NCBI RefSeq assembly: GCF_029227915.1
Contig: NC_079882.1
Coordinates: 28,696,001-28,760,000, forward strand
Source of the DNA: Hydractinia symbiolongicarpus
Lineage: Eukaryota > Cnidaria > Hydrozoa > Anthoathecata > Hydractiniidae
DNA: 64,000 bases
Direction of reading: 5' to 3'
The position numbers and the translations under genes were made by a program. Positions within the stretch are counted from its first letter, which is position 1; the number at the start of each line of letters is the position of its first letter. Below are positions 46,321-57,900 of this stretch, piece after piece. Under the pieces are notes generated by a model that saw only the letters and a list, made by a program, of their open reading frames with translations, had not been told where the DNA came from and made no database searches.

Positions 46321-47917
46321 CCGAACAAAGTGTGACACAGTTTAAGGCTCTTATTAAACGCCTGGAAGGGCGATCTACCGCAGGTCACACAGTTACTTGT
46401 GACGTAGTAACAAATATTACGCCAGTATGAATAAGACGTTATTGGAAACAATATAATGCAGTTTTCTGCACGAAAAACTAAGTAATTTTTTTAAAGAAAC
46501 CAAGAAGGGTTGTTAGAAACAGTTTAACATCAATATCATAAATAAGGTGAACAAGGACAATAATTTTGATTTCGACTTGTTAAACCCAAGTCCATCTGCT
46601 TTAACTCGTTTAGTCATTTAAACACTGCCTCAAGAACCAGATCTACAATTTAACTTTAAGGGAGAGCCGAACAAAAATTATTTTGTGGCAGCCAGATAAT
46701 AAACTTTTAACTGCCAGCTTCGAACTATAAAGTTTGTTATGATAAGATGGCGCTAAATTTGAATAAATATACAGACTGGAAACATTCAGCAACAACTCAA
46801 ACGCGCAATATGGTGACTTCGACTTCATTCTCTAATCTTTACTATCTTTATTTTTACTCACAAAGTAAGTTTCAGTAGGATAAGTAGTACAAAATAATAA
46901 AAAAAATGTTCGACACATGTTGTCCAACATTTTTGCTATTTTTATCTTCCACTGTTTCTTGTTTAATTATTTTGTGTATACTGACTTGTGACTATCACAA
47001 TAAAGAGATATATCTTTCCTACTGTTTTTTTAATTTAGCCACCTTTTTGACAAATGCGTAAAAGCACTCAATAATAAACTATTCAGCAGATGTAAACAAA
47101 ATTGATTTATAGTGAAAACAAAGCCAGTCTGGTCTATAAAATCAAGACTTAATCTTAAAGTTGTATTCATCAACCATGCCGCAGATCAGTTCAGCTATTT
47201 TTTAATATAAGTGGTCAAGCATAGCAGACAAAAAATTTCTTTAAGATAATCAATCCAAATACAATTTAGCGGTTATTTGCTGCATAAATTGTGAAATGTT
47301 ACTTTGGCTTTAAACTATGTCCAGTGACCCATGTAATTATAATTGCGTATGAGCAATGTATGTTGCTCACCTTAGTGCGTTACTGAACTAATAGATACAC
47401 TACCCGAAGTTTCCAAGTATAACATCAGCGAGGTAAAATGCGGTAGTTTAATATTTTTATTTCTGGTGACTTCTCTAGTTGCAGGACGTTGGTTTTACTG
47501 AAATCTGTTCTACAAAGAGAACTTAAGTTGTCTTGAAAGACTTTGTGCGGTTCACTTTACTAACATAACCTTTTTTCCTTGCTTTTTTCTTCGCGATGAA
47601 CTTTTTCTTTATCTGAGTAAATATAGCTTTATGTTTTTTACTTAGGTTAGGTACTCCGCAAACCACACATTTCAACAAGAAAATTACAGAAGTTTAAAAA
47701 TGCGGAAGGTATCAATATAATTTTATATAATACTAGCTGGGTGTTATTGTGAGAAGGAAATACTCTTAATTCATGTACTTTTTTTGAAGAAAGAGTTATA
47801 AGAATAAATATTAAAAGAAGAAACATATTAAAATAAAATAAAAAGGTTTAGGATCATATTATTTCTAACATAACTTAATCGTGCATTTAATTATTTTATT
47901 ATTTTATTATTATTCCA
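46321..47917. other. intergenic DNA, possible leader region of insulin-like gene 2
   Basis: The segment 47520-47705 resembles 31760-31970 and ends in AAAAATGCGGAAG|GTATCA, a possible exon end. If transcribed it could be the leader of the insulin-like gene 2 transcript. Otherwise AT-rich, no gene recognised. Confidence 0.35.
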
Positions 47918-48190
47918 CTAGTCGATAAGGCCCGTGGAAAAATCCACTGAGGCAGTATAAAAATGAAAAAGAAGCCTTATTTGAATTTTGATGACGTCAG
48001 CAACCCATCCACAAAAAAATAATTAACTTTCCTTTGACGTCAATACTATTTTATCGGTAAAGTTTGGTAAATTACAGAACAATTTTATAGGCGATGTTTT
48101 ATAGAATTTGTTGAAGAAAATTTTGAAGAATGTAATCCACTTTGCAAAAGTGACAGACAGACACACGGAACTGGCGTATTATTATATAGA
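47918..48190 (-). mobile_element. Helitron-like element, internally deleted (273 bp)
   Basis: On the minus strand: start TCTATATAATAATACGCCAG (48190), leader with CTGTCTGTCACTTTTGCAAA, then a jump to the last part of the body, a hairpin (GTGGA-TTTT-TCCAC) and GGGCCTTATCGACTAG (47918). Same family as the 29.8-kb element, lacking about 300 bp of its interior. Confidence 0.7.
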
Positions 48191-49584
48191 TTGATTATAA
48201 AATTGATTATTATTATTATGGTTTATGGTTTATGGTTTAAGCTTTCGTAGAAAACAGGAAGGCAGAGAAAAAATTGTCCTTCCCCAAAGATTTTATAATA
48301 TATACTTTGCTATATTGTTTTTACATCATCTAAACTTTAAAATTTGTTAAAATTTTCTAACCCTTAGAGGCTAACCATGGTAGACCTAAGATTTGCCCCC
48401 GGTTAAGATTCGCTTAAGAATCTCACGTCGTTTAAGAATCTCACGCCAGAATAACTTCTTGTTATTGTTCTTAAAAATGTGACACTTTCTACTTTACAGG
48501 CAAATAATTTAAAAAAAAAACTTCTAGGGGTGGTTAATAAAAATGAGGAATTAAAATATATTGTTTTTAACAAAATATTACTTAGATACTATCAACTAGC
48601 GAATACACTAGCTAAGACAGCTTTGTGGTGTGGTGGTGTGCAGGTGGTGTGTAGAGCTGGCTAAGCTCGCGTTTTCGTCATCGGTGATAATTCGTGCGTT
48701 CTTAGTACCACATGAAATCAATCAAGGACAATAAAAATACGGATGTTAATACTAATAGTTAGATTGTGAAAAATCGATTGGAATTCTCCCGTTGTATATA
48801 CTTTGAGCATCGCTATCCTATCCATCTTTAGCCAGAGAGAGGATTTGGCGAACATTTCCAACAACACAAGAAAACCGTCTGATTTCATCACACATTCGGT
48901 GTTACACTTGTTCGAATCTCGTTTTTGCTGACGCTTTGCTGACAAGAAAACTTTTCAGCAAAGTAGAAAAAATAATTATGGATTATGGACTTGGTAAATT
49001 ACTATTTCCAATACTGTTGGTAAACATGCAGTTTCAACATATTTGGGATCGCCTTGGCTGAATGAACTAATAACAGATTTGATATGATGTAGGTCCCGGA
49101 TTAATTTCTACATCTCCGCAAAGTAACAATAAATTTGAAACACAAACTAAAAATTTACTGTATCAATCTACCTTCAACATGCAAAACGTGTCGCCATATT
49201 GTTTTCAAAAAAAAATAAATAATGGCGACAACAAGATATGAGAAAAAATATACCTTAAGTTGCTGTCGTGGCTGCTATGCTTCTCATTGCTTTTGGATTT
49301 ACCAAAAATATGCTAATACATACTCAATAAGCCTCCACATTTATCATTTTTGGAGACAAGATGCTGTATATAACCAATATGCGTGAAGAAACAAGACTTA
49401 ACAAAGCTGAACTAGGATTGACAATGCTGAGAATGCTAGTATACCCGCTGAAGCATAAATCAGCACTAGACAATTAAATAGCTAGCAAAGTTATGAAAAA
49501 AATTGAACGTTATAACAAAATCAGATGGAAAAGAAAAAAGCTTCCTCTCATTCGATCACTTTTTTCTCTACAAACGACGTCAAG
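48191..49584. other. intergenic DNA upstream of the visible B-chain exon of gene 2
   Basis: The signal-peptide exon of insulin-like gene 2 should be here or further left, but none with a start codon and a phase-1 donor could be recognised. One open stretch with splice-like borders (about 48498-48652) has no family resemblance. Confidence 0.35.
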
Positions 49585-52500
49585 TAGCTTTGGCTCTTTG
49601 TGGTGATGACTTTGTCCAGGTATATCTACATATGTGTGAACTGCAGAGGAAGAAACTATATGGTAGTAATTCAACAAGGGAAAGTAAGTTGGTGGCTGTG
49701 GTAATATATTTTGCTTTTTATGCTTATTCACACAACCTGCAGGAATGTGTGTTTGGTTAAGCCTTTCTTCGTCTCGGAATAAAAAATGAACACATTGGTG
49801 AATATTTTACGCGGAGCCAATTCATGTGCGAGATTACATAAGAAACTAGCCGAGGCGGTAAAAATTTTGTTTATAAAGCGGGTTGACTTAAGATCTAGTG
49901 CTTATAATGTTGTATTTATTATGGTGTAGTTAAGTCTAGCTTAAGATAAACGTATTTCATATTCCTGTACAAGATACCGACTCACATCTTAGGTGGCTAG
50001 TTTTTGGAAATGAAACATCAGGAACGAAAAGTTATCTAATGGCGCGCCGTTTATTATTTTTTGTGCAGAAGGCGCATATTTTGCTTTCCGTACAAAAGTT
50101 TGACTGATTTTTTCTGCCATTATGAGTCTTATCCCACATGTATTAGATTTTAGATGGTTACTGGTTGCTTGTTGTGGATTATAATGTATGTATTTAGTCC
50201 TTCTTAGTCTTTCAACTATTGTTTTACATTGATTTCTTATCCCTTTGGAGTTTAAACATTTTGATTGCATCTATTATAAAGAACTTATAGTTAGCTATAG
50301 CTAAATTAGGTGCGTTTTGGAAATACATTCTGCAGACTTTAATTCTATTTTTTATTCCATTTTATTCCATTTCTAAAGTTTTTACCAGTGTTGCTAATGA
50401 TTTTGTATCTCCATTATGATGATACAATCATCTTGAAATTTGTCATTTTAGATAATTCTTTACCCCAAACGTCTTGACAACAATCAAATATAATTGTAAA
50501 CACAAGGTTTCACTTTATTATAGACAACAACATCCTTGGTTACATCACAAATTTATCGTCAATGAAGTTCAGAATTTTGCATTTGTTATTTTGTTAAGAT
50601 TTTTCAAATTGAATGAGCTGCGTGTAGGAGCTTTTATATTATTTAGTATGTATATGTAGAGCCTAGCGTATCTCACATTGGAAAAAAACACATCACAGAG
50701 TTAAGACGTAAATCACGAAATTAGGACAAAATTAATCTTTTGTTCAACCGGGAAAAATTTCCACCTTGTTTACCTGCATTTTTGCAAAGTTATTTTATGG
50801 AATAAAAACCACGAGGGTGCCGATAAGCCGCATAGACCGTCAAAAGCGCGGGCGTTTTCTGACGAGTTCAGCGTTTTGAAAAAAATTCAGGTATTTGCCT
50901 GAAAAAACCCACATAGAACCGAACAATGCCCGAACAAAAAAAAAGATTCATCACAAAAACACTAAAAATAAACCATGTGGTAGCGAAGTGCTTATAAGAA
51001 CTGTTTTTGATGGTTTTTAATAAGATTTACCTGAAGAATGATACATAAACTTTTACATCTCCTTTCTCTTCAATGCTTCGGCTGTGTTCGGGAAAGTACC
51101 GGCGGTTTCGGCAGACAACCGTCAATTTGATTTGAAAAGTTGCCCGAGCTCGCCCTTATATATGCAGGCGTTTGCGGCTTATCGGCTCCCTCGTTAGAAA
51201 CCATGAAGTTATGTGGCGAGATGAGTCACCAGATCATCGCTGGAGTAATAAAAGGATGGTAGAGGACAGTTTCGAAAAATGCAATAACTATAAGAAAGAA
51301 AAACAATGTGGTTGCCTAATACATTTTATGTATATATATTAATTATTTACATAATATTGTTCTAGAGATTTATGAGAATAGCTGTCAGCTCCATTTTCAC
51401 AGTTTTAACGTTTATTGTTGTATTAAAAAACACAATTGAGGATTGAAGTCCGATGGTACAAACAGGACTTGTCTATTGAGTGTTACAGGAATCAATTTTT
51501 CGCATACCCAGTGTTGTATCTTTGTTTTTATTATATATATACTTATATATATATATGTATATATATAGTTATTTGTGTGTTCTTTTGTTATTCATGGTTT
51601 TTTTTGAAAACAATTTATTAAAAGAGATTAAAAAATATTACTGATATTTTTTTTTAGTAAAAGTTCTTTATATACAGTGTTTTTAATCGACATCACCCTC
51701 TATATGCAAGTACTGATGCTACCCATTATAACAGAACATTTCCACACAAGCGTAGATAGTTGAAAACCTTCTTGTTTTAAATGACAGAAGGTCAGAATAG
51801 CCTTCTGGCAGTTGTGAGTGTTAAGCCGTCCCACGTTCTTGCATTGGCAGATTTTAACCATGTTCTAATTGATTTATTGGGATTGGAGTGTGTGTTCAAA
51901 CCGACAGGTTTTCTTATTAATATCTTGGTACAGAAGGATGTTAGGAGAAAGAGAAAAATTTTACGTAGGAGACTACTGTTTATACAAAAGTTCTCTGTAT
52001 TTAATTTAAAAGTTTTTTCGTTTATAGTGAATTTTTCAAGAAAACTTTTTGTAATTTCATAAGAAACTGTGTAATAAAACAAAAATTGACAAGTTGTTTA
52101 TATATATAAGAATATTCACTTGAAGGTAGAATAAAAATTGTTTTGCAGATAAAAATATGTTGACAACTTGGGAAATGAAAATAACAGAGATGCTTCTAAT
52201 ATTTTTGTTGTTATCCATGCCTAAATGCAAAAGCAAGCCAGGCCTGTTAAAAGTTAAAGAAAATTTTTAAAATTTTCGTTTAGCTTTCCAGGAAAAGCGA
52301 AGTACTTTCGAACGTTGATGTAAGCAAGGATTTTCTAATTCGAATGTAGGACATTTCGAACTGTGTTCGTTGTTGTATGTTAGGCTTTCAGTTTAGTGAG
52401 ATGTGACATCTACTTCAGCATATTTTTGTAGCATTTTAGGTTTTCTTTAATTTGCCGCTTCTTTGACAAATTCTATTGCTTCTTTATTGATAAAGTTTGC

Positions 52501-52686
52501 ATGCATTTGGTTGTAGGGACATTTCATAAGCTAAAACAAAGTGATTTTATCAAACCAAGTGATGCGCATCAATTTCTTCATCCATTACATCGAAAGAGAC
52601 ATAAAGTACACGACATCGTGAATGCAACAGAAGAATGTTGTTATGTGAAATGCACCAGAGAGGAAGTGAATGAGTATCCATGCTAA
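49585..52686 (+). CDS. insulin-like peptide precursor 2, B- and A-chain exons (5' exon not found)
   Basis: B-chain exon ending at 49683 and A-chain exon 52517-52686, joined in phase 1 exactly as in gene 1. The B region reads ALALCGDDFVQVYLHMCELQ (LCG and C-x11-C, closer to classical insulin than gene 1) followed by RKK cleavage residues. The A exon has QSDFIKPSDA and QFLHPLHRKR nearly as in gene 1, then TEECCYVKCTREEVNEYPC (CC-x3-C-x8-C). No ATG is in frame before the B chain (stop at 49494-49496), so a signal-peptide exon must lie upstream. The tract CTTTTTTCTCTACAAACGAC followed by GTCAAG gives an acceptor at 49585; the open frame itself reaches back to 49497. The 2.8-kb intron holds a MITE. 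The gene is probably functional but the model is incomplete. Confidence 0.68.
50811..51194. mobile_element. non-autonomous DNA transposon (384 bp) with 8-bp target duplication
   Basis: Terminal inverted repeats ACGAGGGTGCCGATAAGCCG (left) and the complement of the right end differ at one base over 22 positions. TAAAAACC (50803-50810) and TAGAAACC (51195-51202) flank it, an 8-base duplication with one change, as in hAT- or P-like groups. It is much richer in GC near its ends than the surroundings and has no coding capacity. It sits inside the intron of insulin-like gene 2. Confidence 0.75.
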
Positions 52687-53419
52687 CAGTCATATTTACG
52701 ATGTTAATCTACATATCTATTTTATTTATCATGGTACGTATGTGTATGGCTTTAAGTCTTGCATTAATTGGCAATACTTGTCAATTGTACATCGTTTACT
52801 TTCATCAAGTTTCTAGAAAACATGGCCTTTTTTAGGGTAACTTGATTCTCTTTGAATTTTCAATGCCAAGAATTAAGCTTAATTAATACATATATTACGG
52901 TCCGTCACACAAATCCTGCTTTCCTTTAGGTTTTGAGAAACTGCTGAAGTGATGTTAGATACTTCTCGTATTACAGATTTACACATTGAAACGAAAGAAT
53001 ACATAAACTAAAGAGTATAGCAAAGAAAAAATCATAACGAAAACTTATATATTTTTCATTGTGTTGTTTACCTAAATAGCAAGATATTTCATAAAATTTA
53101 AAAAAATATGTTAAGCAACCAACTTTTTTTTTGAGAGATTTTATAACACGTTTTTAAAGAACTTTTAAAATTCGACAAGCTCAAGGTTTTTGTGCGTTTA
53201 TTAAATACCAACCTGTGTTTTCCAAGGAAGGATACATACGCGGTAAAAAAGTGTTCTTAATTCATGCTCAAAATGCATTAATAAATAAGTGGCAAGCGAT
53301 TTCATATAAGATTTCCCTTTAAAACAACAACAGCAACAAGAACAAAAACAACAACAACAACAAAAACAAAATAATAGACAGTGCGTGCGTTAATCATGAT
53401 GCAGGAAGCTTAATAAGAA
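52687..53419. other. 3' flank of insulin-like gene 2, duplicate of the 3' flank of gene 1
   Basis: ATCATG|GTACGT and AATCCTGCTTTCCTTTAG| (52735 and 52930) align with the same possible 3' untranslated intron of gene 1. An AAC/AACAA-rich stretch is at 53325-53370. No AATAAA close to the stop codon. Confidence 0.45.
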
Positions 53420-53659
53420 ATGGAAGCTTTTTTATCCATGAAAGCTCTGAAAGGTCTATTCATTTTGTTCTGTTTCGCTTTATTGAGTGGCACTCTCCGT
53501 TCAAATCAACCCCATCAGCCTTTCTTTGTAATATATAATCGCTTATTAATTTCTGCCAGCCACAAGCAAAATCATAAGAATCGCGTTTATAGAAATAGAG
53601 ACATAGAGACAGCAAAGACGCACGAACTCGTGACATCTGGGCTAAAGATATTTTACTGA
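53420..53659 (+). CDS. possible secreted-protein first exon (signal-peptide-like), uncertain
   Basis: An open frame with a strong signal-peptide-like start (MKALKGLFILFCFALLSG from Met7, at 53438), followed by a polar stretch with no known domain. A possible donor (TTT|GTAATA, 53526) lies soon after. It could be the first exon of a further secreted peptide gene in this cluster, but no following exon was recognised. It may equally be chance. Confidence 0.25.
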   Translation: MEAFLSMKALKGLFILFCFALLSGTLRSNQPHQPFFVIYNRLLISASHKQNHKNRVYRNRDIETAKTHELVTSGLKIFY

Positions 53660-54479
53660 ATCCTGTTAAAGTAAGATTTTGTTTCATTTTTAACTAATAG
53701 AACACATTGTAAATAAAAGCGAGAATAGTATGCCAACTTTACTGACTAGCCTGCCTCTATCTAGCTATGGAGCTTTGAAAATTAGAGGCATCTGTTTTTG
53801 TATAGAGAATAGTTAAACTGAACTGAACACTTAAATTGCTGTCCAAGACAGCAACTACATAAAATTTTTACGTTATTACATCATTTGCTAAATTCATGTC
53901 AACATTTTTATCAAAATGATTGCTGCATGTGATTGGTTGCATTTACTTCCCTCAAAATTTAACATCGGTCTATTTTCATGACTTTCCTTACACTGCAGTA
54001 AAATTCACTTTCGTGAAAAAGGCCAAAGTGAAATTCGGATTAAAGAAAGTTTAACATCAGGAGTATACTTTTAACAATTAGAAGCTTGTCAACGGAGACT
54101 CATTGATTGAACTTTACTTCGGGCAAATTGAAGTCTTGAAGAGAGCGCTGCTCTAACCATACTTTTTTTTACCTGTACAACGTTTCCAGACATTGAGCAG
54201 TTTACCGCTGTGTTTTATCATCTTCAGACTGTATTAAAACACAGTAAAAATATCAAACATTACAATATTACTTGAAACTGATTTAAGTTTTAGGGTAAAA
54301 CATACCTTTCACTCATGATAAAAGTCATTAAAAGGTTAAGTAATAACTTAGAACATAATATAGTACGGGTTGACCTGTTTCCACTATTATCGAAGTTCTC
54401 GAGTTTTTGGATTTATCTGTTCTCAAAGACGCCGATAAACCTTTTTTGGGACAGCATGTCAATTTTGACATAGGGGTAG
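53660..54479. other. intergenic DNA, no recognised gene
   Basis: AT-rich, no coding region, RNA gene or element terminus recognised. Confidence 0.45.
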
Positions 54480-54752
54480 GTTCATAAAACATTATAGAAA
54501 AGGCTCTGACGGGCCATTGCTGACGTCAGCAAATTTTTTAAACCCTTATATCTCATTAGCCGCGCATCAAAAGCACATGATGATTTACATTTTTTTATCA
54601 GCGTTTCAAGCTCTGCAAATTACAGGAAACGGATAAACAAATTTCGCGAACTTTTTTTTGTTCATGCACTGGCTGGCAAAAAACTTAAAACAGCCTATTT
54701 TTTATATTATTCTTCTGCCTAAGTGGATTTTTCCACGGGTCTTATCGACTAG
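54480..54752 (+). mobile_element. Helitron-like element, 3' part
   Basis: Contains the family's last body segment (GGGCCATTGCTGACGTCAGC, ATCAGCGTTTCAAGCTCT) and the 3' terminus: hairpin GTGGA-TTTT-TCCAC, GGGTCTTATCGACTAG ending at 54752. The 5' part is missing. The next copy begins at the very next base. Confidence 0.65.
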
Positions 54753-54900
54753 TCTCTATAATAATACGCCAGTTCTGTGTCTCTGTGACAGGCAAAGTAG
54801 AAGCGCTTATTTTCCTTTGATGTTGCTGAAATATGCATGTCTAATATCTTAAATTTTCTGACGTTACGGCGCGACGTCAATAACACTACTTTAACGTCAA
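54753..54900 (+). mobile_element. Helitron-like element, 5' part, directly following the previous copy
   Basis: Starts TCTCTATAATAATACGCCAG straight after the CTAG of the preceding copy, continues with GTGTCTCTGTGACAGGCAAAG and ends near 54900, where a third copy (58337 on) was originally joined before the retrotransposon insertion. It lacks a recognisable hairpin end. Confidence 0.6.
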
Positions 54901-54909
54901 TCTCTTATA

Positions 54910-54912
<3 letters not shown>

Positions 54913-54948
<36 letters not shown>

Positions 54949-57900
54949 CCGACGAGTTTCCATGTTTCTCGCGAGAAACCTGGTATTGTATAATATAAAT
55001 TTTTTAATTAAATAAATAAATAAAATCTAAAAATTGTTACTTCAATACAAAAGCGTTTAACAAACATAATAACCAAAATAAATTAGATATAGATTTAACA
55101 GTTCATTAACTTGGTACAACCGAACTACTTGATACAACTTGACAACTCACTCAAAACAATATCATCCCCCATTTCGATTCTTTTATAAATCCCTCTCGAA
55201 CCTCTCAAACAAAGCAAACAAGCATGAATTAAAGCAAAACAAATCTTAGTTCTGACCCAAGATGATGCAACAGAAATATTTATTTTACGTTTTTCGGCGA
55301 TCATTTCTGAGAGACGCTTGTAAAAAGTCGCACACTCTCTTCCCATTCCTCCGTAAAGAGAAAATACCAGTGGCGTGAATGTCCCGTTATCAACTTTGTT
55401 GATGCGAGTGTTGTATTGCCTTTTCTTCTCCGCCTCATTCTTTGCATAGCATTGTTGGAGAGTATGCTGAAGGTGTCTCGAAGCGTTGGGATCAAAAACC
55501 CTTACGTCGAAAAATGCTTGTTGACCCTTCGTCCAAAATCCCCGAGCACGTACATCCGTTCTTACATCATCCCCCTTTTTCACAGATTCTAAATCAAAAG
55601 TTTCGCCAGTCAACCCAATTAGCGAAGGCTCAATTGCCACATCCTTACAAACCTCACCTAACATGGATGCCGTTATGTCACGTATGTTGTTGTGTCGAAG
55701 CGTGACAAACCCACCTTTCTTACAACTCAAACAATGTTGAATGTCAAATGTCGACCCACAAACACAATGCGTCGGTAATCCTTCAACAGGCCAGTTATAA
55801 CGGAGCTTTATTCCATCCCAAAACTGCTGCTTGTTGAGATCAAATCCGTGTTCAGCATATGGCAATACTGTCAACCAGTTGGAGCAACCTTTCTCACTGC
55901 ATATGTCGTTTAATCGTAATTGTTTTTCGTCTAAGTTTTTTTTAACATCTGTTAATCTGTCCTCATGACGTTTGTTGCGAGAGTCCTTGATTTGATTCTT
56001 CAAATGACGTTTTTCAATCTCGCAGATAGATTTGTCCACTTGCTCGTAAATGGCTTTGGAAAGTGAAGCAGTGATGGAACGAGAGTTGTCATACTCAAAG
56101 TCGCTTTCATTCACGAAATTAGTGATTCCCAAGCCACCCAGACGAATCGGTAAGGATAGGAGATCCCTTTCAGCGTTTGAGCAGCAATGTCCTCCGGTAA
56201 TTGCTGGAAGAAATTCGTTACGTATGATATCTTCGATTGGTTGTAAATTTTTCGAAATATTTGGTATAGTTCTCATCAAATACGTAAATTTCGATTTGAA
56301 ACCAGCGTTGAAGGCAGTAAATGCAGACTGTGGTTCCATAACAGCAATCTGTGAAAGTAGCTGGAGTTGATTCGAAAGATCTTGAATTTTACTATTCACA
56401 TATTGGTTTTTGTAATTGATATCTCCAATGACAGCTCCAAGGTGTCTTTGACCCGATGACGTTATTTTCACATGCATCTCTTTAAAAATTTCGTTTGCGC
56501 TTTCTATATATCTTGCTTTGACAATCAAATAAGACTTGTCAGCCTTCGGAAAGTAACCAAATTTCGGCCCAATCGAAGTCAATTTTTCCCAATAGCTCTT
56601 TATCTCTGACAATTTACCAGCTACAGTGAAATCATCCGCAAATGCAACATGTTTTGCCGTATTGTTACCACTAGTGTTCATAAAATCAAGAAGAATTCTA
56701 AGAAGAGGCGAAACTCCAATTGCGTATGCCGCCATAGAGGTCGGATCACCTTGAGTAGTCCCTTCCTTTGATGACAGTTCTTTACCCCCAATAACAAACA
56801 AACGTGCCGGAACATTGTAACAATTTTCCATGAAAGTAGAAATAAGAGGACAAAGGACTGCAATATTATGTAGCATCGCCTTCCGATTGATAGAATTAAA
56901 TGCATTCTCAGCATCGATCAGTAGCACCGCTTCTGTTTCTTCATTCTCGTAAATATCATGCATAGCATGAATTGCCGCCTCTGCACCCGCGTCCTGTCCA
57001 GCACAGACTTGTAAAGACCCAGTTGATTCCATGATGTCCTTTTTAGCTACACGCATAACTACCTTCCCAGCAATTCGTCTCAAAACCTCTCCTACCCCAA
57101 TGGGCCTCAAACCAGGATTCTTATTCAAAGGGATCATACGGCATGCCACAAAAGCTTCCAAACAATCACCACCACCCACTGAGTCAGTTATCTTCTCCGT
57201 GCACAATTTCTTTATCATATCAACAATAGCCTTCCGCAAATCTGAGTTCGTAGTACCAAACGAAGAAGAGCATAATATTCTCCTCCATCCATCGCCGTCT
57301 AGACCCGATGGTCCAGATCCTCCTTTCGTGTGAGCAGCAACATCCAATACAAGGTCTTCGTCAATGACGTCATAGGCAATGGGGTGTATTCTGTAACGGA
57401 AAATTGAGTAAGATTTCATCATCCCCACATACCTCTTGTGCATTCGGGTGCTTCTGTTCTAACAGCATCAAGGTCTCGTCATTTAACGGAAGAATTCCAT
57501 TCTGCATACTATTAGATAATAATCGCATTGCTGAGTTGACGTCTCCTTTCTGCATGAATAGTTTAAACTTTTTAGATATCGCCGATATATCTCTCTTTGC
57601 ATATGCGTTCGTCATACGGCATTGTATAGTTAAACATTCTGTATAAAGTTCCAAGAAGTTTCCTTCGTGCCACATTTTCAATCGCTTTTCGAGAGCTAGT
57701 TGATGGTCTTTCGCTTTTGATTTTTTACTTGGTTTCTGTAGTAGCAAGGCTGGCATAACATGGATCGCTTTCATTGCAATACTGCGAAGAGGTGAACTAT
57801 TGTTCCAAGCATTAACTAGACGAGTGAGTTCCCTAATATAAGACTTTCCAGCGTTACCTGATGGTAGTATAAACAAATTCTTTTTCCAAAACACAATCTC

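Noticed and set aside
51781-52082. Opposed frames of 93-96 codons just upstream of the insulin A-chain exon
   Set aside because: They lie inside the intron of insulin-like gene 2, lack Cys spacing of an insulin chain and show no other signature.
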